64,000 nt of DNA, taken from Massilia pinisoli. GTDB lineage: Bacteria > Pseudomonadota > Gammaproteobacteria > Burkholderiales > Burkholderiaceae_D. The stretch spans positions 186,001-250,000 of the forward strand of contig NZ_JANUGW010000002.1 of assembly GCF_024753285.1 (NCBI RefSeq), written 5' to 3'. The notes below the pieces were generated by a model that was not told the DNA's origin, did not search any database, and worked only from the letters and a program-made list of their open reading frames with translations. Position 1 is the first letter of the stretch, and the number at the start of each line of letters is the position of its first letter. Below, one piece after another: positions 16,893 to 26,415 of this stretch. The translations under genes and the position numbers were made by a program.

Positions 16893-17759
16893 TCAGCCGA
16901 CGCGCTTGTACCAGGGGCGGTCGCCTTCGATCGCCTGGTACGTGCCGGCGTATGCGTCCGACACGGCAAGCGGCCGGTCGAGGCACAGCACGCCGAAGCG
17001 CGCCAGGCTGTCGTGGAACAGCCGCAGCACGCGCTGGCGCAGCACGGGACCGAAGTCGGACAGGACGCTGCCGCACAGGATCGCCTGGAACTCGTTGAAC
17101 GAGGCGTCCGTCACAAGGCTGTACTGCGACCACGTGATGCGCCGCGCAAGCTGCGGCTGCAGGCGCGCGAGGCCGTCGCGCACCTCGAAGTACGCGGACA
17201 GCGCCGCGCGGCCGCCGCTCGCGGCGTAGCGCGTCTGCGCGGCGTCGAGGTCGGCCACGGGCAGCCACGCGTCGTGGTATGCCGTGACGAGTTCCTCGTT
17301 GGCGAGCGTGGCGTGGATGTCCAGCTTGCCCAGCACGCCTTCTTCCGCCAGCACGATGGCCAGCGTCCACGCCTCGCCCACACCCGCACATTCCGCGATC
17401 CAGACCCGCGGCAGGGGCCACGCGCGCAGCGACGGCGCCAGCACGCCGCGCAGGCGCTGCACGTGGGTCGTGTCGTCGAACAGCGCGGCCTGTTCGGGCG
17501 CCAGCATGCGCAGCAGCGCCGTCGCCACGACCGGATCGTGCAAGACCTTTTCCTGCAGGCCCGACAACGTGGCGGCGCCCCGCGTGCGCATGGCGGCGGC
17601 CAGCCGGCGGCGCAGGGCGGCGCGGTCGTAGGCGCGGAAATCGTGGCCGAAACGCTGGAACAAGGCCTCCAGCAGCAGCTCCGTTTCCAGCTCCTCGACC
17701 GCGAGCCCGGCCGCGAGACCGGTCCACGCGTTCGGCACTGCCATCGCTTCAGCCGTCAT
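16893..17759 (-). CDS. CheR-like methyltransferase-fold protein with degenerate SAM motif
   Basis: The product has 288 residues. The N-terminal helical part (LEALFQRFGHDFRAYDRAAL, residues about 31-50) matches CheR. The position of the usual SAM-binding W-x-A-x-C-S-T-G-E-E motif instead reads WIAECAGVGEAWT, losing the STGEE core. The later SDFGPVLRQRVLRLFHDSL and FGVLCLD elements keep the CheR pattern. Its ATG shares one base with the stop of the hybrid kinase gene (TGATG), so the two are coupled. CheR methylates chemoreceptor glutamates; here methylation may be lost and a binding role retained. Confidence 0.7.
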   Translation of the reverse strand: MTAEAMAVPNAWTGLAAGLAVEELETELLLEALFQRFGHDFRAYDRAALRRRLAAAMRTRGAATLSGLQEKVLHDPVVATALLRMLAPEQAALFDDTTHVQRLRGVLAPSLRAWPLPRVWIAECAGVGEAWTLAIVLAEEGVLGKLDIHATLANEELVTAYHDAWLPVADLDAAQTRYAASGGRAALSAYFEVRDGLARLQPQLARRITWSQYSLVTDASFNEFQAILCGSVLSDFGPVLRQRVLRLFHDSLARFGVLCLDRPLAVSDAYAGTYQAIEGDRPWYKRVG

Positions 17760-20700
17760 CAGTGCAACCACACCCGCATCATCGACAGCAGCTGCGCGAC
17801 GTCGACGGGCTTCGTGATGTAGTCGGACGCGCCGGCGGCGATGCACTTGTCGCGGTCACCCTTCATCGCCTTCGCCGTCAGGGTGATGATCGGCAGCGAC
17901 TTGAATTTCGGGATGCGGCGGATGGCGCGCATCGTGTCGTAGCCGTCCATCTCCGGCATCATGATGTCCATCAGGACGATCTCGATGGTCGGATCCTTTT
18001 CCAGCACCTCGATGCCGTCGCGGCCATTCTCCGCGAACAGCACCTGCATCTGCTGGCGCTCCAGCAGAGACGACAGGGCGAAGATGTTACGCAGGTCATC
18101 GTCGACGATGAGGACCTTGCGTCCGGCCAGGCCGCCGTCCGCCGCGTGGATCTCTTCCAGCATGCGGCGCTGCGTCTCCGGCAGGCTGGCCTGCGAGCGG
18201 TGCAGGAACAGCGCCGTCTCGTCGAGCAGGCGTTCCGGCGAGCGCGCGTCCTTGACGACGATGGTCTTGGCGTAGCGCTTCAGCTTCGTGACTTCCTTGC
18301 GCGACAACTCCTGCGCCGTGTAGATCACGATCGGCAGGTCGCGCAACTGCGGCTGCTTGCCGATCTGGTCGAGCAGGTCGAAGCCGGAGATGTCGGGCAA
18401 GGTGAGGTCCAGGACCATGCAGTCGAAGTGCTGCTGCGCGAGCGCCTCCAGCGCCGCTTTGCCGTCTTCCGCCGTCACGATGCGCACGTCGGAATCGCCG
18501 ATCAGGCCGACGATCGATTCGCGCTGGGCCATGTCGTCTTCCACGACGAGCAGGCTGCGTTTGCCGCCCATGAGGAATTTCTGGATGCGCTTGAATTCCT
18601 CCTGCAGCATCTCGCGGCTCACCGGTTTGTTGATGTACGAGATCGCGCCCTGGCGCAGCGCGCGCTCGCGCTCGCGCAGCGACGACATCACGTGCACGGG
18701 GATGTGGCGCGTGCTCGGGTCGCGCTTCAGGCGGTCGAGCACCGTGAAGCCGTCGATGTCGGGCAGGTCGATGTCGAGCAGGATCGCGGACGGCAGGTAG
18801 TCGCGGGCCAGCGACAGAGCGGAATCGCCGCGGTGCGTGACGATGCCCTTGAAGTTCTTTTCGCGGGCGAATTCCAGCACGGTCTTGGCGAAGCGCTCGT
18901 CATCCTCGACGATCAGCACGGACGGGTCGCCCGGCACGATCAGGCCGCGGTCGTCGAGCATCGTCGCGTATTCGACGAGGCTGTTCGACGGGTCGGGCAG
19001 GGCGACGCTGGTGACGGCTTCGGGCTCCGCTTCCAGCAGCATCGTCGGGGCCGGGCCGGCCGATTGCTGCGGCTGCGGCGGGGCCAGGCGCGCCGGCTGC
19101 GGCTGGCGGGTCTGTTCGTAGTTGATGAAGCCCGCGCGGTTGTACGGCAGGTACAGCGTGAACGTGGAGCCGATGTTGACCGTGGATTCCACGCGGATTT
19201 CGCCGCCCAGCAGGCGCGCCAGTTCGCGCGAGATCGACAGGCCCAGGCCCGTGCCGCCGTATTTGCGGGCGGTGGAGCCGTCGGCCTGCTGGAATGCCTC
19301 GAAGATCAGTTGAAGCTTGTCGGACGGGATGCCCACGCCGGTATCGCGCACGGAGAACGCCAGCACGGCATCCGCATGCAGCAGGTGCGGGTGGTCCGCG
19401 GTCCAGCCGCTCGTCACGAGGCTGATCGTCAGCGACACGTTGCCGTGGCTCGTGAACTTGAACGCGTTCGACAGCAGGTTCTTCAACACCTGCTGCAGGC
19501 GCGTCGTGTCCGTCATGACGGCGGTCGGCAGGTTCTCGGCCAGCTCCACCGCGAAGCCCAGGTGCTTCGCTTCGGCCATGTGGCGGAACGTGCGGTCCAC
19601 GTAGTTCCGCAGGTTCGAGAAGCGGTATTCCGACACGTCCAGCGTGACGGTACCGGACTCGATCTTCGACAGGTCGAGAATGTCGTTGATCAGCGTCAGC
19701 AGGTCGGAGCCGGAGCCGTGGATCGTCTTCGCGAATTCCACCTGCTTGGACGACAGGTTGCCTTCCGGGTTATCGGACAGCTGCTGCGCGAGGATCAGCA
19801 GCGAGTTCAAAGGTGTCCGCAATTCGTGCGACATATTCGCGAGGAACTCGGACTTGTACTTGGACGACAGCGCCAGCTGCGTCGCCTTTTCTTCCAGCGC
19901 CAGCTTCGCCTGCTCCACCTCGCGGTTCTTGCGTTCCACCTCGATGTTCTGCTCGGACAGCAGGCGCGCCTTTTCCGCCAGCTCCTGGTTGGTCTGCTGC
20001 AGTTCCTGCGCAAGCGACTGCGACTGCGTCAGCAGCGATTCCGTCCGGCTGTTCGCCTCGATCGTGTTCAGCACGACGCCGATCGATTCCATCAGCTGGT
20101 CGAGGAAGGAGAGGTGAGTCTCGGTGAAGCGGTCCAGCGACGCGATCTCGATGACGGCCTTGACCTGCTGTTCGAACAGGATCGGCAGCACGACGATGTT
20201 CGTGGGCGGCGCGGAGCCGAGGCCCGACGACACGACGATGTAGTCGCGCGGGACGTCCGTCAGCCAGATGCGGGTCTTCTCCAGCGCGCACTGGCCCACC
20301 AGGCCTTCGCCCGGCAGGAACGACGTCGGCAGCTTGCGGCTCGAGCGGTAGCCGTAGCTCGCGATCATGCGCAGGCGCGCGTCGGCTTCCTGCGAATCCA
20401 TCATGTAGAACACACCGTGGTGCGCCGAGACGAGCGGAGCGAGCTCCGACAGGATCAGCTTCGTCACGGCCTGCAGGTCGCGCTGGCCTTGCAGCAGACG
20501 CGTGAAGCGCGCCAGGTTGGTCTTCAGCCAGTCCTGCTGCGCGTTCTTCTGCGTCGTCTCCTTCAGGTTGCGGATCATCTCGTTGATGTTGTCCTTCAGG
20601 TAGGACACTTCGCCGCGCGCTTCCACCTGGATGGAACGGGACAAGTCACCGCGCGTCACGGCCGTCGCCACTTCACCGATCGCGCGCATCTGGTTCGTGA

Positions 20701-22672
20701 GGTTTGCCGCGAGCTGGTTGACGTTCTCCGTCAAGTCCTTCCAGGTACCCGCGACACCGGACACGTTCGCCTGGCCACCGAGCTTACCTTCCGTACCCAC
20801 CTCGCGCGCCACGCGGGTCACTTCCGATGCGAACGACGACAGCTGGTCCACCATCACGTTGATGGTGTCCTTCAGTTCCAGGATCTCGCCCTTCACGTCC
20901 ACGGTAATCTTCTTCGACAAGTCGCCGCGCGCCACGGCGGTGGTTACCGCCGCGATGTTACGCACCTGGCCCGTCAGGTTCGACGCCATGAAGTTCACGT
21001 TGTCGGTCAAGTCTTTCCACGTACCGCCGACGCCGGGCACGTATGCCTGGCCGCCCAGCTTACCCTCGGTACCCACCTCACGCGCCACGCGGGTCACCTC
21101 GGAGGCAAACGAGGACAGCTGGTCCACCATCACGTTGATGGTGTTCTTCAGTTCGAGAATCTCGCCCTTCACGTCCACCGTGATCTTCTTCGACAAGTCG
21201 CCGTTCGCCACGGCGGTGGTCACCTCCGCGATGTTACGCACCTGCGCCGTGAGGTTACCCGCCATCGAGTTCACGCCGTCCGTCAAGTCCTTCCACGTAC
21301 CCGCGACACCAGGCACGTTCGCCTGGCCGCCCAGCTTGCCCTCGGTACCCACTTCGCGGGCCACGCGCGTCACCTCGGACGCGAAGGAGTTCAGCTGGTC
21401 CACCATCACGTTGATGGTGTTCTTCAGTTCGAGAATCTCGCCCTTCACGTCCACCGTGATCTTCTTCGACAAGTCGCCGTTCGCCACGGCGGTCGTCACG
21501 TCCGCGATGTTACGCACCTGGCCCGTGAGGTTACCCGCCATCGAGTTCACGGAGTCAGTCAAGTCCTTCCAGGTACCGGCAACGCCCTTCACCTGCGCCT
21601 GGCCACCGAGCTTGCCTTCCGTACCCACTTCACGCGCCACGCGCGTCACCTCCGATGCGAACGAGGACAACTGGTCCACCATCACGTTGATGGTGTTCTT
21701 CAGTTCGAGAATCTCACCCTTCACGTCCACCGTGATCTTTTTCGACAGGTCGCCGTTTGCCACGGCGGTCGTCACCGCGGCGATGTTACGCACCTGGCCC
21801 GTCAGGTTCGACGCCATGAAGTTCACGTTGTCGGTCAAGTCCTTCCAGGTGCCGCCGACGCCCGGCACGTACGCTTGGCCGCCCAGCTTGCCCTCGGTAC
21901 CCACTTCACGGGCCACACGGGTCACCTCGGACGCGAAGGAACGCAGCTGGTCCACCATCACGTTGATGGTGTCTTTCAGCTGCAGGATCTCGCCGCGCAC
22001 GTCCACCGTGATCTTCTTCGACAAGTCGCCGTTCGCCACGGCGGTGGTCACTTCCGCGATGTTACGCACCTGCGACGTCAGGTTACCCGCCATCGAGTTC
22101 ACGGAGTCCGTCAAATCCTTCCAGGTACCGGCGACGCCCGGCACGTAGGCCTGGCCGCCCAGCTTGCCCTCTGTACCCACCTCACGCGCCACACGCGTCA
22201 CCTCGGACGAGAACGACGACAACTGTTCCACCATCGTGTTCGCGGTGGTCGCCGCGCGCAGGTACTGGCCTTTCAGCGGGTGGCCGTCCACTTCCAGCGC
22301 CATCGTCTGCGACAGGTCGCCCTTCGCCACGGCGCCGATGACGCGCGCCATTTCCGTCGTCGGGCGCACGAGGTCGTCGATCAGCGTATTGACGGAGCTG
22401 ATGATGGTGGACCAGCCGCCGACAACGCCGGGCAGCGTGGCGCGCTGCGTCAGATGGCCTTCGCGGCCCACGACGCGCGACACTTCCGTCACTGCCTCGA
22501 CCATCTTTTCCTTGGTCTCGATGATGTCGTTCAAGGTATCGGCGATCTTGCCGGACACGCCGGTCCAGTCGGACGGCATGCGCACGGAGAAGTCGCCCTT
22601 TTTCAGCGCCATCAGCGTGGACAGCAACAGCTTGACGTCGAGCTGTTCAGCCATGTCGGTCATGTTATTCAT
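17759..22672 (-). CDS. Soluble hybrid histidine kinase: HAMP array, GAF, kinase, three receivers
   Basis: The product has 1637 residues and no membrane segment. HAMP-type units fill residues about 20-705, including six near-identical 92-residue repeats starting [10 protein letters not shown] at 166, 258, 350, 442, 534 and 626. A GAF domain (about 730-890) and a coiled coil follow. HisKA is next (H in [10 protein letters not shown], about 970), then HATPase ([27 protein letters not shown]). Three receivers end the protein, with phosphoacceptor Asp in [22 protein letters not shown] and [11 protein letters not shown]. The layout resembles fungal group III (Nik1/Os-1) osmosensing kinases and their bacterial relatives. 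It is coupled to the CheR-like gene. Confidence 0.93.
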   Translation of the reverse strand: MNNMTDMAEQLDVKLLLSTLMALKKGDFSVRMPSDWTGVSGKIADTLNDIIETKEKMVEAVTEVSRVVGREGHLTQRATLPGVVGGWSTIISSVNTLIDDLVRPTTEMARVIGAVAKGDLSQTMALEVDGHPLKGQYLRAATTANTMVEQLSSFSSEVTRVAREVGTEGKLGGQAYVPGVAGTWKDLTDSVNSMAGNLTSQVRNIAEVTTAVANGDLSKKITVDVRGEILQLKDTINVMVDQLRSFASEVTRVAREVGTEGKLGGQAYVPGVGGTWKDLTDNVNFMASNLTGQVRNIAAVTTAVANGDLSKKITVDVKGEILELKNTINVMVDQLSSFASEVTRVAREVGTEGKLGGQAQVKGVAGTWKDLTDSVNSMAGNLTGQVRNIADVTTAVANGDLSKKITVDVKGEILELKNTINVMVDQLNSFASEVTRVAREVGTEGKLGGQANVPGVAGTWKDLTDGVNSMAGNLTAQVRNIAEVTTAVANGDLSKKITVDVKGEILELKNTINVMVDQLSSFASEVTRVAREVGTEGKLGGQAYVPGVGGTWKDLTDNVNFMASNLTGQVRNIAAVTTAVARGDLSKKITVDVKGEILELKDTINVMVDQLSSFASEVTRVAREVGTEGKLGGQANVSGVAGTWKDLTENVNQLAANLTNQMRAIGEVATAVTRGDLSRSIQVEARGEVSYLKDNINEMIRNLKETTQKNAQQDWLKTNLARFTRLLQGQRDLQAVTKLILSELAPLVSAHHGVFYMMDSQEADARLRMIASYGYRSSRKLPTSFLPGEGLVGQCALEKTRIWLTDVPRDYIVVSSGLGSAPPTNIVVLPILFEQQVKAVIEIASLDRFTETHLSFLDQLMESIGVVLNTIEANSRTESLLTQSQSLAQELQQTNQELAEKARLLSEQNIEVERKNREVEQAKLALEEKATQLALSSKYKSEFLANMSHELRTPLNSLLILAQQLSDNPEGNLSSKQVEFAKTIHGSGSDLLTLINDILDLSKIESGTVTLDVSEYRFSNLRNYVDRTFRHMAEAKHLGFAVELAENLPTAVMTDTTRLQQVLKNLLSNAFKFTSHGNVSLTISLVTSGWTADHPHLLHADAVLAFSVRDTGVGIPSDKLQLIFEAFQQADGSTARKYGGTGLGLSISRELARLLGGEIRVESTVNIGSTFTLYLPYNRAGFINYEQTRQPQPARLAPPQPQQSAGPAPTMLLEAEPEAVTSVALPDPSNSLVEYATMLDDRGLIVPGDPSVLIVEDDERFAKTVLEFAREKNFKGIVTHRGDSALSLARDYLPSAILLDIDLPDIDGFTVLDRLKRDPSTRHIPVHVMSSLRERERALRQGAISYINKPVSREMLQEEFKRIQKFLMGGKRSLLVVEDDMAQRESIVGLIGDSDVRIVTAEDGKAALEALAQQHFDCMVLDLTLPDISGFDLLDQIGKQPQLRDLPIVIYTAQELSRKEVTKLKRYAKTIVVKDARSPERLLDETALFLHRSQASLPETQRRMLEEIHAADGGLAGRKVLIVDDDLRNIFALSSLLERQQMQVLFAENGRDGIEVLEKDPTIEIVLMDIMMPEMDGYDTMRAIRRIPKFKSLPIITLTAKAMKGDRDKCIAAGASDYITKPVDVAQLLSMMRVWLH
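20579..22234 (-). repeat. Six tandem 276-bp repeats encoding 92-residue HAMP units
   Basis: Within the hybrid kinase gene, 276-bp units recur six times with high DNA identity; the sixth diverges in its second half. Each unit encodes the segment from [10 protein letters not shown] through NLTxQVRNIA to [11 protein letters not shown]. Units 2 and 5 share the variants [21 protein letters not shown], suggesting recent internal duplication or gene conversion. Such DNA may change copy number by recombination. Boundaries are approximate. Confidence 0.85.
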
Positions 22673-22825
22673 TGACTAGAAATCCTCGAGGTAGAAAAAG
22701 TAGTACGGAAGGGCGGGGCACCGGCGGGCGCCGGGAGGTTGCGGACGTGGAGACCGCAGGATCGGATGTGGACGCGTGCAAGCAAAGTTTGACGGACACG
22801 TATTGTTAAATGCCTGGAAGATGCA

Positions 22826-22853
22826 ACGATACACCGGCGTCCAGTCAAGTCAA
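22826..22853 (-). promoter_or_regulatory. Possible sigma-70 promoter of the hybrid kinase operon
   Basis: On the minus strand, TTGACT (22853-22848) and TATCGT (22831-22826) are separated by 16 nt, about 155 nt upstream of the kinase start. An overlapping second TTGACT lies 5 nt downstream. The remainder of the 22673-23124 gap has no gene. Confidence 0.35.
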
Positions 22854-23017
22854 GCGTAGAAAGTGCCTACGCGACAAGAATGTTACGGGCGCCACATAAA
22901 CTTGCATTTTTGAAATTTTAAACGGACAATTCGCGCGAGGATAATCGAAAACCGCAGAGGCCGGCGCACGATACGCGGACAGGCGTTTTCGAAGGTGTAT
23001 CGGAACGACAACTGAGC

Positions 23018-23068
23018 AAAAGCACGATCTCGCCCAAAATGAATAAAACGCTAATTTTTCGTGCTTTT
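23018..23068. repeat. Long-arm inverted repeat upstream of luxR
   Basis: AAAAGCACGA (23018-23027) and its exact reverse complement TCGTGCTTTT (23059-23068) are separated by 31 nt, 57-107 nt upstream of the LuxR start codon. The right arm runs into a T-tract. It could be an operator pair or a leader hairpin with attenuator character. Confidence 0.5.
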
Positions 23069-23124
23069 TGGTTACAACTCAACTAGCATATCGAGTGTCA
23101 TTACAACAAGAGCGCGAGGAAGCC

Positions 23125-23856
23125 ATGAGGACCGTCGATTTAGACGAGTTGTTACATACCGACACCGCGTCCAGTTGGGGTGAAGCGCTGTTCGCCCTCG
23201 GCCGGCAGTATAGTTTTGACAAGGTCTTGTTCGGCATGTCGGGTTCGCGTCACGCCCGCCTCGAAAATGCATTTATCCAAAGCAATTACCCGACGAAATG
23301 GCGAGAACGTTACGACGCCGAACGTTTCGCGTACGTCGATCCCATCGTCAGCCATTGCATGTCCAGCACCTTGCCGCTCGTATGGCAGCCCGACATGTTT
23401 CGCAGCCCGGCCCAGCGCTCCCTGTACGAGGAAGCCTGCAGCCACGGCATCCGCGCGGGCGTGTCGTTTCCCATCCATGGTCCCAACGGGGAATTCGGCT
23501 TGTTGAGCTTTGCCGTCGACACGGCGGCCGACGGCGCGTTCGTGCGCGACGTGGCGAGCATGCTGCCCGACCTGGCCCTCGTGCGCGACTATGCGTTCGC
23601 GTCGGGCGTGCGGTTCTGCCCCCCGCCGGCGCAGGAGGCGGCCCCGCGCCTCACCCCGCGTGAGCTGGAAGTGCTCAACTGGGTGATGGTGGGCAAATCG
23701 TCGTGGGAAATTTCAAAGATCACCGGCTGCTCCGAGGCGACGGTGAACTTCCATATGGGAAATATCCGGCAGAAGTTCAACGTCAACACCCGGCAACAGG
23801 CGGTTGTGAGGGCAATTTCCTTGGGGCTGATTACCCCAGAAGATCACCATCGTTGA
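23125..23856 (+). CDS. LuxR-family autoinducer-binding transcriptional regulator (LuxR solo)
   Basis: The product has 243 residues from the ATG at 23125, with GAGGAAG just upstream; a TTG at 23068 is less likely. The N-terminal autoinducer domain keeps the acyl-homoserine-lactone contact residues: W-x3-Y-x8-D-P in YPTKWRERYDAERFAYVDP, the LVW tryptophan, and the Gly in GIRAGVSFP. The C-terminal GerE HTH starts at LTPRELEVLNWVMVGKSSWEI. No luxI is present in the window, so it is a solo receptor here. Its last 26 nt overlap the convergent HTH gene. Confidence 0.9.
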   Translation: MRTVDLDELLHTDTASSWGEALFALGRQYSFDKVLFGMSGSRHARLENAFIQSNYPTKWRERYDAERFAYVDPIVSHCMSSTLPLVWQPDMFRSPAQRSLYEEACSHGIRAGVSFPIHGPNGEFGLLSFAVDTAADGAFVRDVASMLPDLALVRDYAFASGVRFCPPPAQEAAPRLTPRELEVLNWVMVGKSSWEISKITGCSEATVNFHMGNIRQKFNVNTRQQAVVRAISLGLITPEDHHR

Positions 23857-24103
23857 GTTTGCCGTTGACATAAAGTTTCAACAGCAGGGCGACCGGGGCC
23901 GGAATGGCGAGGCCCGTTTCGAAGCGGCTGCCGCTCGATTGGGTGACGCCGAAGCGGCCCCAGAATTTTTCCTGGCTCTCCCGTTTGCTGATCCGATATT
24001 TCTTCAGATCGCTGACGGAGGGCGCCAGGGATGCGGGCGTTTTCATCAGGGTACCTGCCAACGGTTCCCGCAGGCTTGCTTCGGTAACGAAATCATTAGC
24101 CAT
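23831..24103 (-). CDS. Small helix-turn-helix protein convergent with luxR
   Basis: The product has 90 residues, starting at ATG 24103 with a strong AAGGAG. The C-terminal half, KKYRISKRESQEKFWGRFG followed by VTQSSGSRFETGLAIP, reads as an XRE/Cro-type HTH (Q-x3-F-W-x8-S-x3-E pattern). The N-terminal 30 residues are unassigned. The gene overlaps the 3' end of luxR tail to tail by 26 nt, so the two mRNAs are antisense to each other there. A lux-box-like palindrome lies in its promoter. Function is probably regulatory. Confidence 0.7.
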   Translation of the reverse strand: MANDFVTEASLREPLAGTLMKTPASLAPSVSDLKKYRISKRESQEKFWGRFGVTQSSGSRFETGLAIPAPVALLLKLYVNGKLNDGDLLG

Positions 24104-24130
24104 CGCCGCTCCTTCATGGAAAGATGTGTA

Positions 24131-24182
24131 GGAGACAAGTATTCCATGCAACATTCATTTGGCGTCCTAGCAGACCTGCTAG
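24131..24182 (-). promoter_or_regulatory. Lux-box-like palindrome and promoter of the HTH gene
   Basis: A perfect palindrome CTAGCAG-AC-CTGCTAG occupies 24167-24182. It fits the CT-N12-AG core that LuxR/LasR-type regulators recognise. On the minus strand an AATACT -10-like element lies at 24143-24138, predicting transcription from about 24131. That places the box centre near -43, the class II activator position overlapping -35. The start codon follows about 28 nt later, with AAGGAG between. Confidence 0.6.
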
Positions 24183-24268
24183 TTCACGGCCACATCTTCC
24201 GGTAGCTGGAAATTGAAAACTGATGGTTACATGCGAAATGTCCTGGCAACGCGTCAAAAACCTCGCTT

Positions 24269-26308
24269 TTAGTTGAGCTGGTTCAACATGAATGCGTACG
24301 TCAGGGCCCACATCGTGGCCGTTTGTTCATTGTTCGCGGCACCCGCGTGACCGCCTTCCGTGTTTTCCCAGTACAGCACGTCGTGGCCCTGGTCGCGCAT
24401 CCGCGCCGCCATCTTGCGGGCATGGGCCGGGTGGACGCGGTCGTCGCGGGTGGACGTCGTGAACAGCACGCGCGGGTAGTGCCGGCCAGGGGCAACGTTG
24501 TGGTACGGCGAGTAGCGGGCCAGGTACACCCACTCGTCGGGATCGTCTGGATCGCCGTATTCGCCGATCCACGACGCGCCCGCCAGCAACTCGTGGTAGC
24601 GGCGCATGTCCAGCAGCGGCACTTGGCAGGCGACGGCGCCGAACAGCTCCGGTCGCTGCGTGAGCGCGGCGCCGACGAGCAGGCCGCCGTTGCTGCCGCC
24701 CATGATGCCCAGGTGGCGCGGCTGCGTGATGCCCCGGCGGACGAGGTCCTCGGCGACGGCCAGGAAATCGTCGAACGCGTTCTGCCGGTTTTCCTTCAGG
24801 GCGGCCTGGTGCCAGCGCGGGCCGAACTCGCCGCCGCCGCGGATATTCGCGAGCACGTACACGCCGCCCTGCGCGAGCCACGCCTCGCCCGTGACGCCGC
24901 TGTAGAACGGCGTCAGCGACACTTCGAAGCCGCCGTAGCCGTACAACAGCGTCGGATGCGTGCCGTCCAGCGGGACATCCTTGCGCATCACGACGAAGTA
25001 CGGGACGTTCGTGCCGTCCGGCGAGCGCGCCGCGAACTGGCTCACGGCATACGGCGCCGCGTCGAAGAACGCGGGCATGGACTTCAGCAGGGTGCGCGCA
25101 TCGCTGCCGGCGTCCATCAGGGACAGGCTGCTCGGCGTGAGGAAGTCGGTGACGGTCAGGAACAGCTGGTCCGATTCGTATTCGTCCACGGCGGACACGT
25201 GCAGCGCGCCCATCCCCGGTACCGCCACGTCGCGCCGCTGCCAGCGGCCGTCGGCGCGGTGCCACTCGACGACGCGGTTCTTGACGTTGTCCAGGATCGT
25301 CAGGAACAGCGCCGAGCGCGTCGCCCCGATGCCGTCCAGCGACGTCGTCGCCGACGGCGCGAACAGGACGTCGAAGTCGCGCGCGCCCGCCATGAAGCGG
25401 TCGAATCCGATGGCGAGGAGGGCGCCCTGCGGCCAGGTGCGGCCGGCTATCGTCCAGTCGGAGCGCAGTTCGACGATCAGCTGGTCGCGCAGCGCGAACG
25501 CGTTCGCGTCGGCCGGCTTGGCGATCGGGATCAGGCGGCCATCCGACGGATCGCGCAGGAACAGTTCGCTCGTGTAGAAATCGACCTGGCGCAGCACGAA
25601 CTGGCGTGCGTAGCCGGGTGTCCGGTCCGCCCAGGCGGATGCGGACAAGTCGTCCGGCTGCGCCGCGTAGACGAGCGTTGCCTCGTCCAGCGGCGTGCCG
25701 CGGCGCCAGGCTTTCACGATGCGCGGATAGCTTGACGCCGTCATCGAGTCCGGCCCGAAGTCCGTGGCGACGAACAGCGTGTCCGCATCGATCCAGCCGA
25801 CGCTCGTCTTCGCTTCCGGCACGGTGAAGCCGCCGTCGACGAACGCAAGCAGCGCCACGTCGAATTCGCGCACGACGTGGGCGTCGCCGCCGCCGCGCGA
25901 CAGCGAGACGAGGCAGCGCGTGCCGTGCGGTTCCAGGAATGAAACGCCCGCCCAGACCCAGTTCTCCGCTTCGCTGCGCGCGAGGGCGTCCAGGTCCAGC
26001 ACCGTTTCCCACGCCGGCTGCGCCTTGCGGTACTCGTCCAACGTGGTGCGGCGCCAGATGCCCCGTTCGTGGTCGGCATCGCGCCAGAAATTATAGAAGC
26101 GCCCGTCGTGGTGGCCGACGTACGGGATGCGGTCGCGCGCGTCGAGGATCGTCTTCAGCCGCTCGCGCAGCGCGGCATAGCCGGGCAGGGCCGCCAGTTC
26201 GTTTTCCGTTTCCGCGTTGCGGTCGCGTACCCAGCCGAGGGCCCGCTCCGAATCGACGTCTTCCAGCCACAGCCACGGGTCGTCCTCGCTTCTATCCGCC
26301 ATGCGCAT
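24269..26308 (-). CDS. Prolyl oligopeptidase family serine peptidase (S9A)
   Basis: The product has 679 residues from ATG 26308, with AAGGA 6 nt upstream; ATG 26302 is also possible. The N-terminal DDPWLWLEDVDSERALGWV is typical of this family, followed by a beta-propeller. The catalytic domain has the nucleophile in GIMGGSNGGLLVG, the acid in STRDDRVHP and the His in NTEGGHAGAA. It cleaves short proline-containing peptides. No signal peptide is seen, so it is probably cytosolic. It is divergent from the CHASE gene across 107 nt. Confidence 0.92.
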   Translation of the reverse strand: MRMADRSEDDPWLWLEDVDSERALGWVRDRNAETENELAALPGYAALRERLKTILDARDRIPYVGHHDGRFYNFWRDADHERGIWRRTTLDEYRKAQPAWETVLDLDALARSEAENWVWAGVSFLEPHGTRCLVSLSRGGGDAHVVREFDVALLAFVDGGFTVPEAKTSVGWIDADTLFVATDFGPDSMTASSYPRIVKAWRRGTPLDEATLVYAAQPDDLSASAWADRTPGYARQFVLRQVDFYTSELFLRDPSDGRLIPIAKPADANAFALRDQLIVELRSDWTIAGRTWPQGALLAIGFDRFMAGARDFDVLFAPSATTSLDGIGATRSALFLTILDNVKNRVVEWHRADGRWQRRDVAVPGMGALHVSAVDEYESDQLFLTVTDFLTPSSLSLMDAGSDARTLLKSMPAFFDAAPYAVSQFAARSPDGTNVPYFVVMRKDVPLDGTHPTLLYGYGGFEVSLTPFYSGVTGEAWLAQGGVYVLANIRGGGEFGPRWHQAALKENRQNAFDDFLAVAEDLVRRGITQPRHLGIMGGSNGGLLVGAALTQRPELFGAVACQVPLLDMRRYHELLAGASWIGEYGDPDDPDEWVYLARYSPYHNVAPGRHYPRVLFTTSTRDDRVHPAHARKMAARMRDQGHDVLYWENTEGGHAGAANNEQTATMWALTYAFMLNQLN

Positions 26309-26415
26309 CGCATTCCTTATTGTTGAGCTCGCAAATTCGGCCCGATTCATACATACTAGCAAATACTTAAAAATTTCCGTGCGACAATACTTGTTATCGG
26401 ATCGGGGCCTACGAC

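Noticed and set aside
17762..22675. A 1637-codon open frame antisense to the hybrid kinase
   Set aside because: It mirrors the kinase gene codon for codon, is rich in His/Arg/Gln and Val, and has no domain. It arises from the GC-rich third positions of the real gene.
23125..24103. A complete quorum-sensing pair with a luxI gene
   Set aside because: No reading frame nearby resembles an acyl-homoserine-lactone synthase.
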